Shown one piece after another: positions 25,006 through 34,341 of a stretch of DNA of 64,000 nucleotides. How positions within the stretch are numbered: the first letter of the stretch is position 1; each line of letters opens with the position of its first letter. The stretch is from Kribbella pratensis (lineage in GTDB: Bacteria > Actinomycetota > Actinomycetes > Propionibacteriales > Kribbellaceae), in NCBI RefSeq assembly GCF_004365355.1, contig NZ_SODP01000001.1:3098481-3162480 (forward strand), given 5' to 3'. A model generated the notes under the pieces. It was not told the origin of the DNA. It made no database searches and worked only from the letters and a program-made list of their open reading frames with translations. The translations under genes and the position numbers were made by a program.

Positions 25006-25937
25006 GGAGACACCTCAACGCTTCCGGACAATGCGGCGAGAGCCGCACGCCGCCCCGTTTCGACTGCTGCTTTGAGTGGATCGGGTCGTCGCTCTGTGCG
25101 GCCGATGCTCACGCTTCCGGCCGGTGGGCGGACCTGGATGGTTGCCGGATGCGACGTCAGCAACCGCTCCTCCTCCGCCCGGATCTCGACGCGATGCAAC
25201 CACGGCTCGAGGGCGCCCGGGGCGTGGCGAGTGAACCAGCGCGTCATCAACACCCGTTCGCCGCGCGACGGCGGCGATTGCCTCTCGTCCAGCCGACGCG
25301 TGCGGAAGGCAACGAGGTGTGTGGCGCCTTGGGCGAGCGCCGTACGCACGGGTGTGCCCTCGCTCACCCCGGCATCGACGTACGGCGTACCGTCGATCTC
25401 CACCGGCGGACCGGCCAGCAGCGGCATCGCGGCCGAAGCACGGAGGGCTGTCTGCAGGCTTGCCTGATCGTGGATATGCGGATGCAGGTCGACCGGCTGA
25501 CCGGTCATCGCGTCGGTCGCGATCGGATGGATCCCGACCGGGTTGTCGAGCACCTCCTGGAACCCCATCGGCATGATCTCGGTGTAGACCTTCTGCACGA
25601 GATAGCTGGTGTCCACCACCGGCTGGCGGCGCAGGATCCGTCGCGGGTTGATGGTCGTGCCCATGATCGTGCGGTCCCACCAGGCATGCTTCGTGCTGTC
25701 GGCGCGACCACACAGCAGCCAGGCCGCGTTCAGCGCACCGGCGGAGCTGCCGTAGACACCGTCGAACAACGGCAGCAGTCCGAGCTGCTCGATCGCGACC
25801 GTCATACCGCTGGAGTACGCACCGCGCGAGCTTCCGCCCTCGATCAGCAGCACGAGCCGCGCATCATCGCGGCGATGCCCCGGCGTACTCCCCTGCTTCC
25901 GGCGATCGCGCAGCAACTGGATCACAGACTCGGTCAC
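25002..25937 (-). CDS. Patatin-like phospholipase
   Basis: A 311-residue cytoplasmic lipid acyl hydrolase of the patatin/RssA type. The oxyanion loop is EGGSSRGAYSSG, the nucleophile elbow is GSSAG, and the dyad Asp lies in YVDAGVSEG. The GTG at 25937 follows AAAGGA. A longer in-frame extension is only a shadow of the divergent transporter gene. Its stop overlaps the start of the broken hydrolase by 4 nt. Confidence 0.88.
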   Translation of the reverse strand: MTESVIQLLRDRRKQGSTPGHRRDDARLVLLIEGGSSRGAYSSGMTVAIEQLGLLPLFDGVYGSSAGALNAAWLLCGRADSTKHAWWDRTIMGTTINPRRILRRQPVVDTSYLVQKVYTEIMPMGFQEVLDNPVGIHPIATDAMTGQPVDLHPHIHDQASLQTALRASAAMPLLAGPPVEIDGTPYVDAGVSEGTPVRTALAQGATHLVAFRTRRLDERQSPPSRGERVLMTRWFTRHAPGALEPWLHRVEIRAEEERLLTSHPATIQVRPPAGSVSIGRTERRPDPLKAAVETGRRAALAALSGSVEVSP

Positions 25938-26037
25938 CAGTCCTTTATACGGTCTGGCCCTCGGCGGCACCCATCCGGCAGCTGAGCTGGGACGAAGTAC
26001 CGGTGTCTTGTTGAGCTTCCGCCTTGGGGTGTTGCAG

Positions 26038-27780
26038 ATGATCACGCTGGCCTTCATCGGATTGCTGGGCGGTCTGATCACCGGGGTCTCCCCGTGTGTG
26101 CTGCCGATGCTCCCGATCATCTTCTTCGCCGGAGCCGGAGCCGGAGCCGGAACAGGAACAGGAGCTGACGCTGACGCCCAGGCCGCAGCCGAAGCCGGTG
26201 GTACGTCGACGCGACGCGACCTGAGGCCGTTGAAGATCATCGTCGGCATCGTGGTGAGCTTCAGCGTGTTCACGCTGGTCGGCTCCGTGATCCTCTCGGC
26301 GCTCGGACTACCGGACGACTTCCTGCGGTGGACCGGCCTGACCATCCTCACGCTTGTTGGTCTCGGCCTCATCGTGCCGGCGCTCGGACATCTCATCGAG
26401 AAGCCGTTCTACCGACTGCCGAAGATCAACCGGAACGACAGCGGCGCGTTCGTTCTCGGTCTGGGTCTCGGCACGTTGTATGTGCCGTGCGCCGGTCCGG
26501 TGCTCGCCGCGATCACGGTCGCGGGCGCAACCGGCAACATCGGCTCGCGGACCGTCGTACTCACGGTCTCGTTCGCGCTCGGGGCAGCGCTGCCGCTGCT
26601 GATCTTCGCTTCCGCCGGTTCGCGCATCTCCCAGCGGGTCAAGTCGTACCGCAGTCATGCACGCGGCTTCCGGATCGGTGGCGGGGTCGTGATGATCCTG
26701 CTCGCCGGCGCGCTGGCCTTCAACATCACCGATGTGATCCAGCGCGAGCTGCCGTCCTACACCAGTGGACTGGAGAAGAAGGTCGCCGAGAACAAGACAG
26801 TGCAGGGCGCACTCGCACCGGCGATCGGCAATGCGTCGGCCGAACTCAGCAAGTGCACGCCGGGCGCGGCGGAGCTGGCCTCGTGTGGAGCGGCGCCGGA
26901 ATTTCGCGGTACGCAGAAATGGTTCAACGGATCGCCGACCACCTTGGCCGATCTCAAGGGCAAGGTCGTCCTGGTCGACTTCTGGGCCTATTCGTGCATC
27001 AACTGCCAGCGCGCGACACCGCATCTGCTCGCGTGGGACAAGGCGTACAGGTCGCTGGGTCTGGAGATCATCGGTGTCCACTCCCCCGAGTTCGCGTTTG
27101 AGAAGGACGCAGGGAACGTCGGGTCGGCGATCCGTAAGGAAGGCATCGAGTACCCAGTTGTCCAGGACAACAACCTCGCCACCTGGACGGCGTACCGGAA
27201 CCAGTACTGGCCGGCGAAGTACCTGATCGATGCCGACGGCACCGTTCGCGCGATCACCTTCGGCGAAGGCGACTATGCGCAGACCGAACAGCAGCTCCGC
27301 GATCTCCTCACCACCGCGAACCCGAACACGAAGTTGCCCGAGCCGGTGGACGGCACCGTGAAGACCGACGTCGGAGTCGACGGCCGTACGCCGGAGACGT
27401 ACCTGGCCTACTCGCGCTCGACAAACCTCGCCGGCACGTCGGGCAAGCTCACGCCCGGCAAGACCGTTGCCTTCGGCGTCAATCCGACTCAACCGAACGA
27501 CACTTACAGCCTCGGGGGCGACTGGGCCGTCGGCACGCAGAGCGTCACGTCCACCACCGGCTCCCGGGCACGCCTCAACTTCAACGCCTCGAAGGTGTAC
27601 CACGTCCTGTCCGGCCACGGCACCGTCACCGTCTCGATCCCCGGCGAACCCGACCGGGTCATCCAGGTCGACGGCACCCCGAACGCCTACCAACTGGTCG
27701 ACAGCCCCACCGCCGAACGCAAAACCATGACCCTCACCTACACCCCAGGAATCTCCGCCTTCACCTTCAGCTTCGGCTGA
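26038..27780 (+). CDS. CcdA/DipZ-type membrane thiol-disulfide protein fused to thioredoxin domain
   Basis: A 580-residue fusion. Residues 1-235 form a CcdA-like membrane domain with Cys20 in VSPCVLPMLP and Cys151 in YVPCAGPV. Residues about 285-430 form an extracytoplasmic thioredoxin-like domain with CINC at 320-323. The C-terminal about 150 residues form a beta-sandwich domain as in mycobacterial DipZ. It should carry reducing power across the membrane to exported thiols. A Gly/Ala/Asp low-complexity loop (residues 31-56) follows TM1. The ATG at 26038 is preferred over a TTG at 26008. Confidence 0.87.
   Translation: MITLAFIGLLGGLITGVSPCVLPMLPIIFFAGAGAGAGTGTGADADAQAAAEAGGTSTRRDLRPLKIIVGIVVSFSVFTLVGSVILSALGLPDDFLRWTGLTILTLVGLGLIVPALGHLIEKPFYRLPKINRNDSGAFVLGLGLGTLYVPCAGPVLAAITVAGATGNIGSRTVVLTVSFALGAALPLLIFASAGSRISQRVKSYRSHARGFRIGGGVVMILLAGALAFNITDVIQRELPSYTSGLEKKVAENKTVQGALAPAIGNASAELSKCTPGAAELASCGAAPEFRGTQKWFNGSPTTLADLKGKVVLVDFWAYSCINCQRATPHLLAWDKAYRSLGLEIIGVHSPEFAFEKDAGNVGSAIRKEGIEYPVVQDNNLATWTAYRNQYWPAKYLIDADGTVRAITFGEGDYAQTEQQLRDLLTTANPNTKLPEPVDGTVKTDVGVDGRTPETYLAYSRSTNLAGTSGKLTPGKTVAFGVNPTQPNDTYSLGGDWAVGTQSVTSTTGSRARLNFNASKVYHVLSGHGTVTVSIPGEPDRVIQVDGTPNAYQLVDSPTAERKTMTLTYTPGISAFTFSFG
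26128..26163 (+). repeat. Six tandem hexamers inside the CcdA-thioredoxin gene
   Basis: GCCGGA is repeated four times and followed by two ACAGGA units, encoding an (Ala/Thr-Gly)n loop after the first membrane helix. The in-frame unit could expand or contract without frameshift. Confidence 0.8.
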
Positions 27781-27787
27781 TCGCCCT

Positions 27788-27793
27788 TAGAGT
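27788..27793 (+). promoter_or_regulatory. -10 element of leaderless promoter for DUF1398 gene
   Basis: TAGAGT, 7 nt upstream of the ATG at 27801, without a Shine-Dalgarno sequence. Confidence 0.45.
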
Positions 27794-27800
27794 GAACGTC

Positions 27801-28172
27801 ATGTTCAGGATCGACCAGATCAACGAGATCCATGACAGACATGGCAAGGCGGCAACGCTCCCGGCGTACCTCAACGCCTTGAAGGACATCGGCGTACGAG
27901 AATCCGTGTCGTTCGTGACGGACGGCCACACCGAGCATCGCGGCGCCGACGGTTATGTTGTCTCGACGCCGCCGGCTCACGAGAAGTTCACGATTGCGGA
28001 GGTGAGCGATCGAACGATGCTCACCGAAGCCCTCAAGGAAACGAACTACGTGAAGATGTCCAAGGCTCTCGCCGACAGCGGCATCGAGAAATGGATCTTC
28101 GACACCCAAGCCCTGACGATCTCCTACCTCGACAAGGCCGGTGACACCCTCCTCCAGGAGGATGTCACCTAG
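27801..28172 (+). CDS. DUF1398-family protein
   Basis: A 123-residue protein resembling the DUF1398 family (E. coli YbcV-like): [24 protein letters not shown] N-terminus with GADGY, and the C-terminal [19 protein letters not shown]. No function is established for the family. The ATG at 27801 is preferred over GTG 27792 because a leaderless -10 fits it. The gene end overlaps the end of araA by 8 nt. Confidence 0.75.
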   Translation: MFRIDQINEIHDRHGKAATLPAYLNALKDIGVRESVSFVTDGHTEHRGADGYVVSTPPAHEKFTIAEVSDRTMLTEALKETNYVKMSKALADSGIEKWIFDTQALTISYLDKAGDTLLQEDVT

Positions 28173-29670
28173 CTCGGGTCAGGCGGTGGTAGACGTCGTT
28201 CCAGTGGAGCTCGCGCTGGAACTCGCGGACGGTGGTCGACGCGTCGATGACGGCCAGCTCGACCGAGAGCAGGTCGGCGAAGTCCTCGTACACCTCGCGA
28301 TCGAGGGCCGTGGTCAGCACGGTGTGGTGAGGTCCGCCCGCCGTCAGCCAGGACTCGGCCGAGGTGGCCAGCGACGGCTCCGGCTTCCACACCGCGCACG
28401 CGACCGGCAACCGCGGGAGTTCCTCGTCCGGCTCGACGACCTGTACGACGTTCGCCGTGAACCGGAAGCGATCGCCCAGATCGGCGATCCCGACCACGAT
28501 GCCGGCGCCGGGATCGGCGGTGAAGCGCAACCGGACGGGATCCTCGCGGCCGCCGATGGAGAGCGGATGAATCTCGAGTGACGGGCGGCCCGTCGTCAGC
28601 GACGGACACACCTCGAGCATGTGCGCGCCGAGGATCTTCTCCTCCCCCGGCACCAGGTGGTACGTGTAGTCCTCCATGAAGGACGTGCCGCCCGGCAGCC
28701 CTTCGGCCATCGCCTTGCTCGCGCGCAGCAGCACCGACGTCTTCCAGTCGCCCTCGCCGCCGAACCCGTACCCGTCGGCCATCAACCGCTGCACAGCCAG
28801 GCCGGGGAGCTGACGGAGGCCGCCGAGATCCTCGAAGTTGGAGGTGAACGCGCCGAACCCGCCCTCGGTCAGGAACGAGCGCAGGCCGAGTTCGATCCGG
28901 GCGCCGTACCGCAGGGATTCGTGCCGGTCGCCGCCGGGCAGCAACTCGGGCGCGACGGTGTAGGTGTCGGCGTACTCCTGCACCAGTGGGTCGACGTCGC
29001 CGTCGGCCACACCGTCGACCGCTGCGACCAGCTCGTTGACGCTGTAGGTGTTGACCGATACACCGAACCTCAACTGCGCCTCGACCTTGTCCCCTTCGGT
29101 GACGGCGACGTCGCGCATGTTGTCACCGAACCGGGCGAGCTTGAGGGACCGGAGCTCCGCGACGCCGAGCGCGGCACGGGCCCAGTGCCCGACCCGCGCC
29201 TGGACGGTGGGCGACTCGACATGCCCGGCCACGGTCTTGCGCGGCACGTGCAGCCGGGACTGGATGTAGCCGAACTCCCGGTCGCCGTGGGCGGCCTGGT
29301 TGAGGTTCATGAAGTCCATGTCGATCGTTGCCCACGGCAACGCAACGTTGGCCTGTGTGTGCAGGTGCAGCAACGGCTTGCGGAGCGCGTCGAGTCCGGC
29401 GATCCACATCTTCGCGGGCGAGAACGTGTGCATCCAGGCGATCACGCCGACGCACTGCGGCGCACTGTTCGCCTCGAGCATCTGCCGGTGGATCGCGCCG
29501 GCGTCGAGCAGCACGGGCTTCCAGACGATCTCCACCGGCAGGTTGGCGCGGGCCAGCCGCTTCGCGACGGCCTGGGACTGTTCGGCGACCTGCTCGAGGG
29601 TGCCCGGACCGTACAGGCCCTGGCTGCCGGTGAGGAACCAGACCTCTCGCAGTGTGCTGTTCACAGACAT
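28165..29670 (-). CDS. araA: L-arabinose isomerase
   Basis: A 501-residue enzyme converting L-arabinose to L-ribulose. Recognisable family segments are [12 protein letters not shown] at the start, [37 protein letters not shown], and [16 protein letters not shown] with a metal-binding Glu. Metal-ligand His residues lie in [20 protein letters not shown]. Length is normal. It is the last gene of the minus-strand operon lacI-araB-araD-araA, 16 nt after araD. Confidence 0.96.
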   Translation of the reverse strand: MSVNSTLREVWFLTGSQGLYGPGTLEQVAEQSQAVAKRLARANLPVEIVWKPVLLDAGAIHRQMLEANSAPQCVGVIAWMHTFSPAKMWIAGLDALRKPLLHLHTQANVALPWATIDMDFMNLNQAAHGDREFGYIQSRLHVPRKTVAGHVESPTVQARVGHWARAALGVAELRSLKLARFGDNMRDVAVTEGDKVEAQLRFGVSVNTYSVNELVAAVDGVADGDVDPLVQEYADTYTVAPELLPGGDRHESLRYGARIELGLRSFLTEGGFGAFTSNFEDLGGLRQLPGLAVQRLMADGYGFGGEGDWKTSVLLRASKAMAEGLPGGTSFMEDYTYHLVPGEEKILGAHMLEVCPSLTTGRPSLEIHPLSIGGREDPVRLRFTADPGAGIVVGIADLGDRFRFTANVVQVVEPDEELPRLPVACAVWKPEPSLATSAESWLTAGGPHHTVLTTALDREVYEDFADLLSVELAVIDASTTVREFQRELHWNDVYHRLTRAR

Positions 29671-29686
29671 GTGGTCCTTCCGGCGA

Positions 29687-30364
29687 TCATCGTTGTCCGT
29701 AGACGTTCTGGTAGCGATCGAAGAGGCGGTCGATATAAGTCTGCTCGATGGGGATCGGCTCGCCGAGCTGGCGGGCGAGGTGCACCGTGCGGGCGACGTC
29801 CTCGCACATGACCGCCGCCTTGACGGCGGCCTTGGCGGTCGGCCCGATCGTGAACACGCCGTGGTTCTGCATCAGCACCGCGGGCGAGCGCGAGTCGCGC
29901 AACGTCTCGACGATCCCGCGGCCGATCGAGTCGTCGCCGATGATCGCGAACGGGCCGACCGGGATCGGGCCGCCGAACTCGTCCGCGCACATCGTGGTGA
30001 CGCACGGGATCGACTCGCCGCGCGCGGCCCAGGCGACGGCGTACGGCGAATGCGTGTGAACCACACCGCCGACGTGCGGCATCTCCCGGTAGACGTACGC
30101 CTGCGCCTCGGTGTCCGACGAGGGCGCGTGCTCACCGTCGACAACGCGGCCGTCGAGATCGCAGACCACCATGTTCGCGGGCGTCAGCTCGTCGTACGCG
30201 ACCCCGCTCGGTTTGATCACGATCAGCTCGTGACCGGGCACCCGGGCGGAGACATTGCCCGCAGTCCAGACCACCAGCCCGTACGCCGGAAGATGCGCGT
30301 GCAGCTGAGCCACCTCGGACCGCAGCCGGGTCAGCGTCTCGGCGACCTCCGCGATCGCGCTCAT
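29687..30364 (-). CDS. araD: L-ribulose-5-phosphate 4-epimerase
   Basis: A 225-residue class II aldolase/AraD-family enzyme converting L-ribulose-5-phosphate to D-xylulose-5-phosphate. Visible motifs are [38 protein letters not shown] with the zinc His pair, and [10 protein letters not shown] with the third zinc His. The ATG at 30364 overlaps the araB stop by 4 nt. Longer frames upstream are shadows of araB. Confidence 0.95.
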   Translation of the reverse strand: MSAIAEVAETLTRLRSEVAQLHAHLPAYGLVVWTAGNVSARVPGHELIVIKPSGVAYDELTPANMVVCDLDGRVVDGEHAPSSDTEAQAYVYREMPHVGGVVHTHSPYAVAWAARGESIPCVTTMCADEFGGPIPVGPFAIIGDDSIGRGIVETLRDSRSPAVLMQNHGVFTIGPTAKAAVKAAVMCEDVARTVHLARQLGEPIPIEQTYIDRLFDRYQNVYGQR

Positions 30365-32025
30365 CGGGTCTCCAGAGCGGTGCGCCGGATCGACTTGAGC
30401 TTGCGCATCAACCGACTGTTCCGCCCGAAGTAGTCGTGCAGCTCGAGGTACAGCTCGAACAGCTGGTCGTAGGCCTTGGCCCGCTCTTCGTCCGGGAGGT
30501 GGACACCGCGCCTGACCTTGCCCATGTTCTTGGCGGCGGTCGGAACGTCGGGATAGGCACCGGCCGCGACCGCGGCGTGGATCGCCGACCCGAGCGCCGG
30601 TCCTTGCTCGGAGTCGATGATCGAGAGCGGAAGCCGGGTCACGTCGGCGTAGATCTGCATCAGCAGCGCGTTCTTCGCCAGCCCGCCGGCGATGATCAGC
30701 TCCTTCACCGGTACGCCGCTGTCGCCGAACGTCTCGGTGATCACCCGCGTTCCGAATGCCGTTGCCTCGAGCAACGCTCGGTAGCCGTCCTCGGGACGCG
30801 TCGCCAGCGTCTGGCCGACGATCAGGCCCGAAAGCTCGTGATCGACGAGCACCGACCGGTTGCCGCTGTGCCAGTCCAGCGCGACGAGCCCGTGCTCGCC
30901 CACGGCCTGCCCGGCGGCGAGCCTGGTGAGGTGCTCGTGCAGCGACTCCCCGGCGGCGGCCGCGGCTTCGTGATACGACGGCGGTACGGCGTTGTCGACG
31001 AACCAGCCGAAGATATCGCCGACACCGCTCTGCCCGGCCTCGTAGCCCCAGCTTCCCGCGATGATGCCGCCGTCGACGACACCGCACATGCCGGGAACCT
31101 CGCGCAGCGCATCAGCGCTCATGACATGACAGGTCGACGTACCCATGATGGCGACCATCTGCCCGGCGTCGACGGCTTGCGCTGCCGGTGCCGTCACGTG
31201 CGCGTCGACGTTGCCGACGGCGACCGCGATACCCGCCGGCAGACCCGTCCACTCCGCCGCCTCGGCCGTCAGCGTGCCGGCCGCGGATCCGAGCTGGCCG
31301 ATCGGGTGCTCCAGCTTGTCGGCGACGAATGTCCCGAAGCCGGGCGCGAGACCGTCAAGGAACTCAGCCGATGGGTAGTGGCCGTCCTGCAGGATGCCCT
31401 TGTAACCGGCCGTGCAGGCGTTGCGGACGTAGCGGCCGCACAGCTGCCACACGATCCAGTCGGCCGCCTCGACCCAGCGCTCCATCCGGTCGTAGAGCGG
31501 GCGGTCCTCCTCGAACAGCTGCAACCCCTTCGCGAACTCCCACTCCGACGAGATCAGCCCGCCGTACCGCGGCAGCCAGCTCTCGCCCCGCTCACGCGCG
31601 AGGTCGTTGATGCGATCGGCCTGCGGCTGGGCGGCGTGGTGCTTCCAGAGCTTGACGTAGGCGTGCGGACGGTCCGCCAGCCCGTCCACCTCGTTCAGCG
31701 GCGTGCCGTCGGCCAAGCAGGGCACCATCGTGCAGGCGGTGAAGTCGGTGGCGATCCCGATCACTTGCGTAGGATCGATCCCGGCTGCGGCAACGGCAGC
31801 GGGTACGGCGGTCCGCAGTACCTCGCGGTAGTCGTCGGGCACCTGCAGCGCCCAGTCCGGCGGCAGCCGCCGGCCGGTCGCGGGCAGCTGGTCGTCGATC
31901 ACGGCGTGTGCGTACTCGTGCACGCCGGCACCGAGCTCGGCCCCGTCGGCGACACGGACGACGACGGCGCGACCGGACAGTGTCCCGAAGTCCACTCCGA
32001 CAACGAACTGTTCGGCAGTGCTCAT
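30361..32025 (-). CDS. araB: L-ribulokinase
   Basis: A 554-residue FGGY-family sugar kinase phosphorylating L-ribulose. It starts with VVGVDFGTLSGRAVVV (phosphate-1 loop). ATDFTACTM and KLWKHHAAQPQADRIN are ribulokinase-specific, GTSTCHVM is conserved, and IAGGLAKNALLMQIYADVT forms the adenosine site. It heads the catabolic part of the operon. Two LacI-type palindromes lie between it and the upstream lacI gene. Confidence 0.95.
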   Translation of the reverse strand: MSTAEQFVVGVDFGTLSGRAVVVRVADGAELGAGVHEYAHAVIDDQLPATGRRLPPDWALQVPDDYREVLRTAVPAAVAAAGIDPTQVIGIATDFTACTMVPCLADGTPLNEVDGLADRPHAYVKLWKHHAAQPQADRINDLARERGESWLPRYGGLISSEWEFAKGLQLFEEDRPLYDRMERWVEAADWIVWQLCGRYVRNACTAGYKGILQDGHYPSAEFLDGLAPGFGTFVADKLEHPIGQLGSAAGTLTAEAAEWTGLPAGIAVAVGNVDAHVTAPAAQAVDAGQMVAIMGTSTCHVMSADALREVPGMCGVVDGGIIAGSWGYEAGQSGVGDIFGWFVDNAVPPSYHEAAAAAGESLHEHLTRLAAGQAVGEHGLVALDWHSGNRSVLVDHELSGLIVGQTLATRPEDGYRALLEATAFGTRVITETFGDSGVPVKELIIAGGLAKNALLMQIYADVTRLPLSIIDSEQGPALGSAIHAAVAAGAYPDVPTAAKNMGKVRRGVHLPDEERAKAYDQLFELYLELHDYFGRNSRLMRKLKSIRRTALETR

Positions 32026-32035
32026 AAGATGAAAT

Positions 32036-32049
32036 TGTGAGCGTTAACA
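32036..32049. promoter_or_regulatory. LacI-type operator O1 upstream of araB
   Basis: TGTGAGCGTTAACA lies 11 nt upstream of the araB ATG. It matches the minus-strand form of the site at 61146 (TGTGAGCGCTAACA) in 13 of 14 positions. Confidence 0.7.
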
Positions 32050-32089
32050 TTCCGCGCGTCAAGGCTGGCAACTGTGACGTAGACACGGC

Positions 32090-32103
32090 TGTTAGCGCTA
32101 ACC
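32090..32103. promoter_or_regulatory. LacI-type operator O2 between lacI and araB
   Basis: TGTTAGCGCTAACC contains the perfect palindrome GTTAGCGCTAAC. It overlaps the lacI stop codon and its centre is 54 bp from the centre of O1. Two sites on one face could support looping or cooperative repression. Confidence 0.7.
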
Positions 32104-33123
32104 GAGGCGCGGGACGGCCGTCGAGTCGCGGAGGACCAGAGCCGGACGGATCAGCTGGGTCGACGGATCGAGATCCCCGGCCAGCGCCTGCAGGGTCAGC
32201 TCGACCGCACGCCGGCCGAGCAGCGAGAACTCCTGGTCGACGGTCGTGAGCGCCGGCCAGAGGTAGGGCGCCTCGGGCACGTTGTCGAATCCGACGACGC
32301 TGATCTCGCCGGGTACGTCGCGACCCTTCGCGTGCAAGGCGTAGATGAGCCCGATCGCCATGCCGTCGTTGGCCGCGAAGACGGCCGTCACGTCCGGGTC
32401 CTCGGCGATCCGCAGACCCGCTTCGTACCCGCTCTTCGGCGACCAGTCGCCGGCGAGCTCCGGCCCGGGCAGGACATGACGCTCCTCATGTGCGAGCTGC
32501 CAGCCCGCGCGACGCTGACCGGCCTCGACCCACTCCAGCGGGCCGGTGACATGGGCAACGTGCCGGTGACCGAGGTCGAGCAGATGCTCCACCGCCAGCC
32601 GGGCACCCGCCTCTTGGTCGATCCCCACCGCCATCGGCTGTCCGGCGCTCACGCCTTGCACGACGACGATGGGGACCGCCGCGTCGAGCGATCTGACCTG
32701 CTCGAGCGCCTCCCGATGCGCAACGGCCACGACGATCGCTTCAACAGCTTCGTCGAGCAGACGGCCGACCGCCTCCCGGAGCGACTGCGTCGAGAAGTCC
32801 TCGACCGCGACGAGCGAGACGTCGTACCCCGCCTTGTGGCCGGCGTCTTGAACCGACACCGCGATCATGCTGGGCCCGTGCAGAACGAGGTGCGCCGAGA
32901 TCATCCCGATGCGGCGCGACCTGTTCGTCACCAGGAGACGGGCCGCGTTGTTACGCCGGTAGCCCAGCTCGGCGATCGCCGCCTCGACGCGGGCGCGCGT
33001 GTCGGCGCGGACCAGCTCCGATCCGTTCAGCACGCGAGACACGGTCTGATGCGAGACGCCGGCCGCGGCCGCCACGTCAGTCATGCTCGGAGCTCGTCCG
33101 ACGCCCTCGCTCGCTCTCGCCAT
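32098..33123 (-). CDS. LacI-family regulator of the arabinose operon
   Basis: A 341-residue LacI/GalR protein. The helix-turn-helix is TDVAAAAGVSHQTVSRVLNG at about residues 15-34, with a hinge helix (NNAARLLVTNRSRRIG) and a periplasmic-binding-like sugar-sensing domain (FAANDGMAIGLI, VVGFDNVPEAPYLWPALTTV). It is first in the operon ahead of araBDA, with matching palindromes downstream. By position it should answer to L-arabinose. A -10-like TACTAT is 6 nt upstream of its ATG. Confidence 0.9.
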   Translation of the reverse strand: MARASEGVGRAPSMTDVAAAAGVSHQTVSRVLNGSELVRADTRARVEAAIAELGYRRNNAARLLVTNRSRRIGMISAHLVLHGPSMIAVSVQDAGHKAGYDVSLVAVEDFSTQSLREAVGRLLDEAVEAIVVAVAHREALEQVRSLDAAVPIVVVQGVSAGQPMAVGIDQEAGARLAVEHLLDLGHRHVAHVTGPLEWVEAGQRRAGWQLAHEERHVLPGPELAGDWSPKSGYEAGLRIAEDPDVTAVFAANDGMAIGLIYALHAKGRDVPGEISVVGFDNVPEAPYLWPALTTVDQEFSLLGRRAVELTLQALAGDLDPSTQLIRPALVLRDSTAVPRLG

Positions 33124-33129
33124 GAAGAA

Positions 33130-33135
33130 ATAGTA
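33130..33135 (-). promoter_or_regulatory. -10 element of leaderless promoter for lacI
   Basis: TACTAT on the minus strand, 6 nt upstream of the ATG at 33123. The 226-bp region to 33350 is shared with the divergent esterase copy B. Confidence 0.45.
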
Positions 33136-33349
33136 GGGATCCGGCGCAGCTTCGAGGTACAGCGGAGCTGCGGATGACGACGGCGCGAACCGAACGAGGC
33201 CCTTCCATCGTGCGCGTCCAGTTGGCGGCGCAGTGAGCAGAAACCCTTGTGGGTAAGGGATATTCTCCTTTGAGCAGACGGATTTCGACATGCTCGCCGC
33301 CAAGGCCGCAGTAGGCTACCAACTGGCCCACGGTTCAGATTGGTTGCCC

Positions 33350-34339
33350 ATGGCGATGTTCGATCTTCCCCTCGACGAGCTCCGCGAGTACCGGCCCGAG
33401 GTCGCCAAACCCGAGGACTTCGTCGACTTCTGGCGACGCTCGATCGACGAGGCGCGCACGCACGACCTGTCCGCGACGTTCACGGCGATCGACAACAAGC
33501 TCGCTGTCATCGACACGTACGACGTCACGTTCGCCGGCTTCGGCGGTGCGCCGGTCAAGGGCTGGCTGCATGTCCCGGCCGGCGCCACCGGCCCGTTGCC
33601 GACCGTGGTCCAGTACTTCGGCTACTCCGGCGGCCGCGGTTTCCCGCACAGCAACACCCTGTGGGCCCAGGCCGGCTACGCCCTGTTCCAGATGGACAAC
33701 CGCGGCCAGGGCTACGACAGCGGCGGCCCCGACGTGACCCCGGACAACACTGCGTACGCCGGCCTCAACCACAGCCCGGGGTTCATGACCGCGGGCATCA
33801 CCGACCCTGAGACCTACTACTACCGCCGAGTCTTCATCGACGCCGTGCGGGCGCTGGACGCGGTCCGGACGTCCCCGCTAGTCGACCCGGACAAGCTCAT
33901 CGTCACGGGCGGGAGCCAGGGTGGCGGCATCGCCATCGCCGCGGCCGGTCTGGCCGGGTTGGCCGGGATTCGGCTGCTCGGCTGCGCACCCGACGTACCG
34001 TTCCTGTGCCACTTCGAGCGGGGTGTGCAGATCACCGACGAGCCGCCGTACGCCGAGATCACCGAGTACCTGCGAGGTTTCCGGGACCATGTCGAAGCCG
34101 CCTACCGGACCCTGAGCTACTTCGACGGCGTCAATCTCGGCAGTCTGGCCACGGCACCGGCACTGTTCTCGGTCGCGCTGATGGACCCGAACTGCCCACC
34201 CTCGACCGTCTTCGCCGCCTACAACGCCTACGCCGGGACTGCGAAAGACATCAGGATCTACAGTCACAACGAGCACGAGGGCGGCGGCGCCTACCAACAG
34301 GCCGCCCAACTCGACTGGTTCGCGGACGTGTTCGCATAG
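33350..34339 (+). CDS. Acetylxylan esterase / cephalosporin-C deacetylase family (copy B)
   Basis: A 329-residue CE7 esterase, close paralogue of copy A at 2224-3234. Triad residues are conserved: Ser189 in GGSQGG, Asp279 in LMDPNCPPS, and a C-terminal His in NEHEGG. The ATG at 33350 is chosen because both copies begin MAMFD; the upstream in-frame ATG at 33290 adds residues that copy A does not have. It is divergent from the arabinose lacI, which suits removal of acetyl groups from imported arabinoxylan oligosaccharides. Confidence 0.9.
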   Translation: MAMFDLPLDELREYRPEVAKPEDFVDFWRRSIDEARTHDLSATFTAIDNKLAVIDTYDVTFAGFGGAPVKGWLHVPAGATGPLPTVVQYFGYSGGRGFPHSNTLWAQAGYALFQMDNRGQGYDSGGPDVTPDNTAYAGLNHSPGFMTAGITDPETYYYRRVFIDAVRALDAVRTSPLVDPDKLIVTGGSQGGGIAIAAAGLAGLAGIRLLGCAPDVPFLCHFERGVQITDEPPYAEITEYLRGFRDHVEAAYRTLSYFDGVNLGSLATAPALFSVALMDPNCPPSTVFAAYNAYAGTAKDIRIYSHNEHEGGGAYQQAAQLDWFADVFA

Positions 34340-34341
34340 CG

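Noticed and set aside
33290..33349. Upstream in-frame ATG that would lengthen esterase copy B by 20 residues
   Set aside because: The added residues are not shared with copy A, while both copies start MAMFD with strong similarity from there on.
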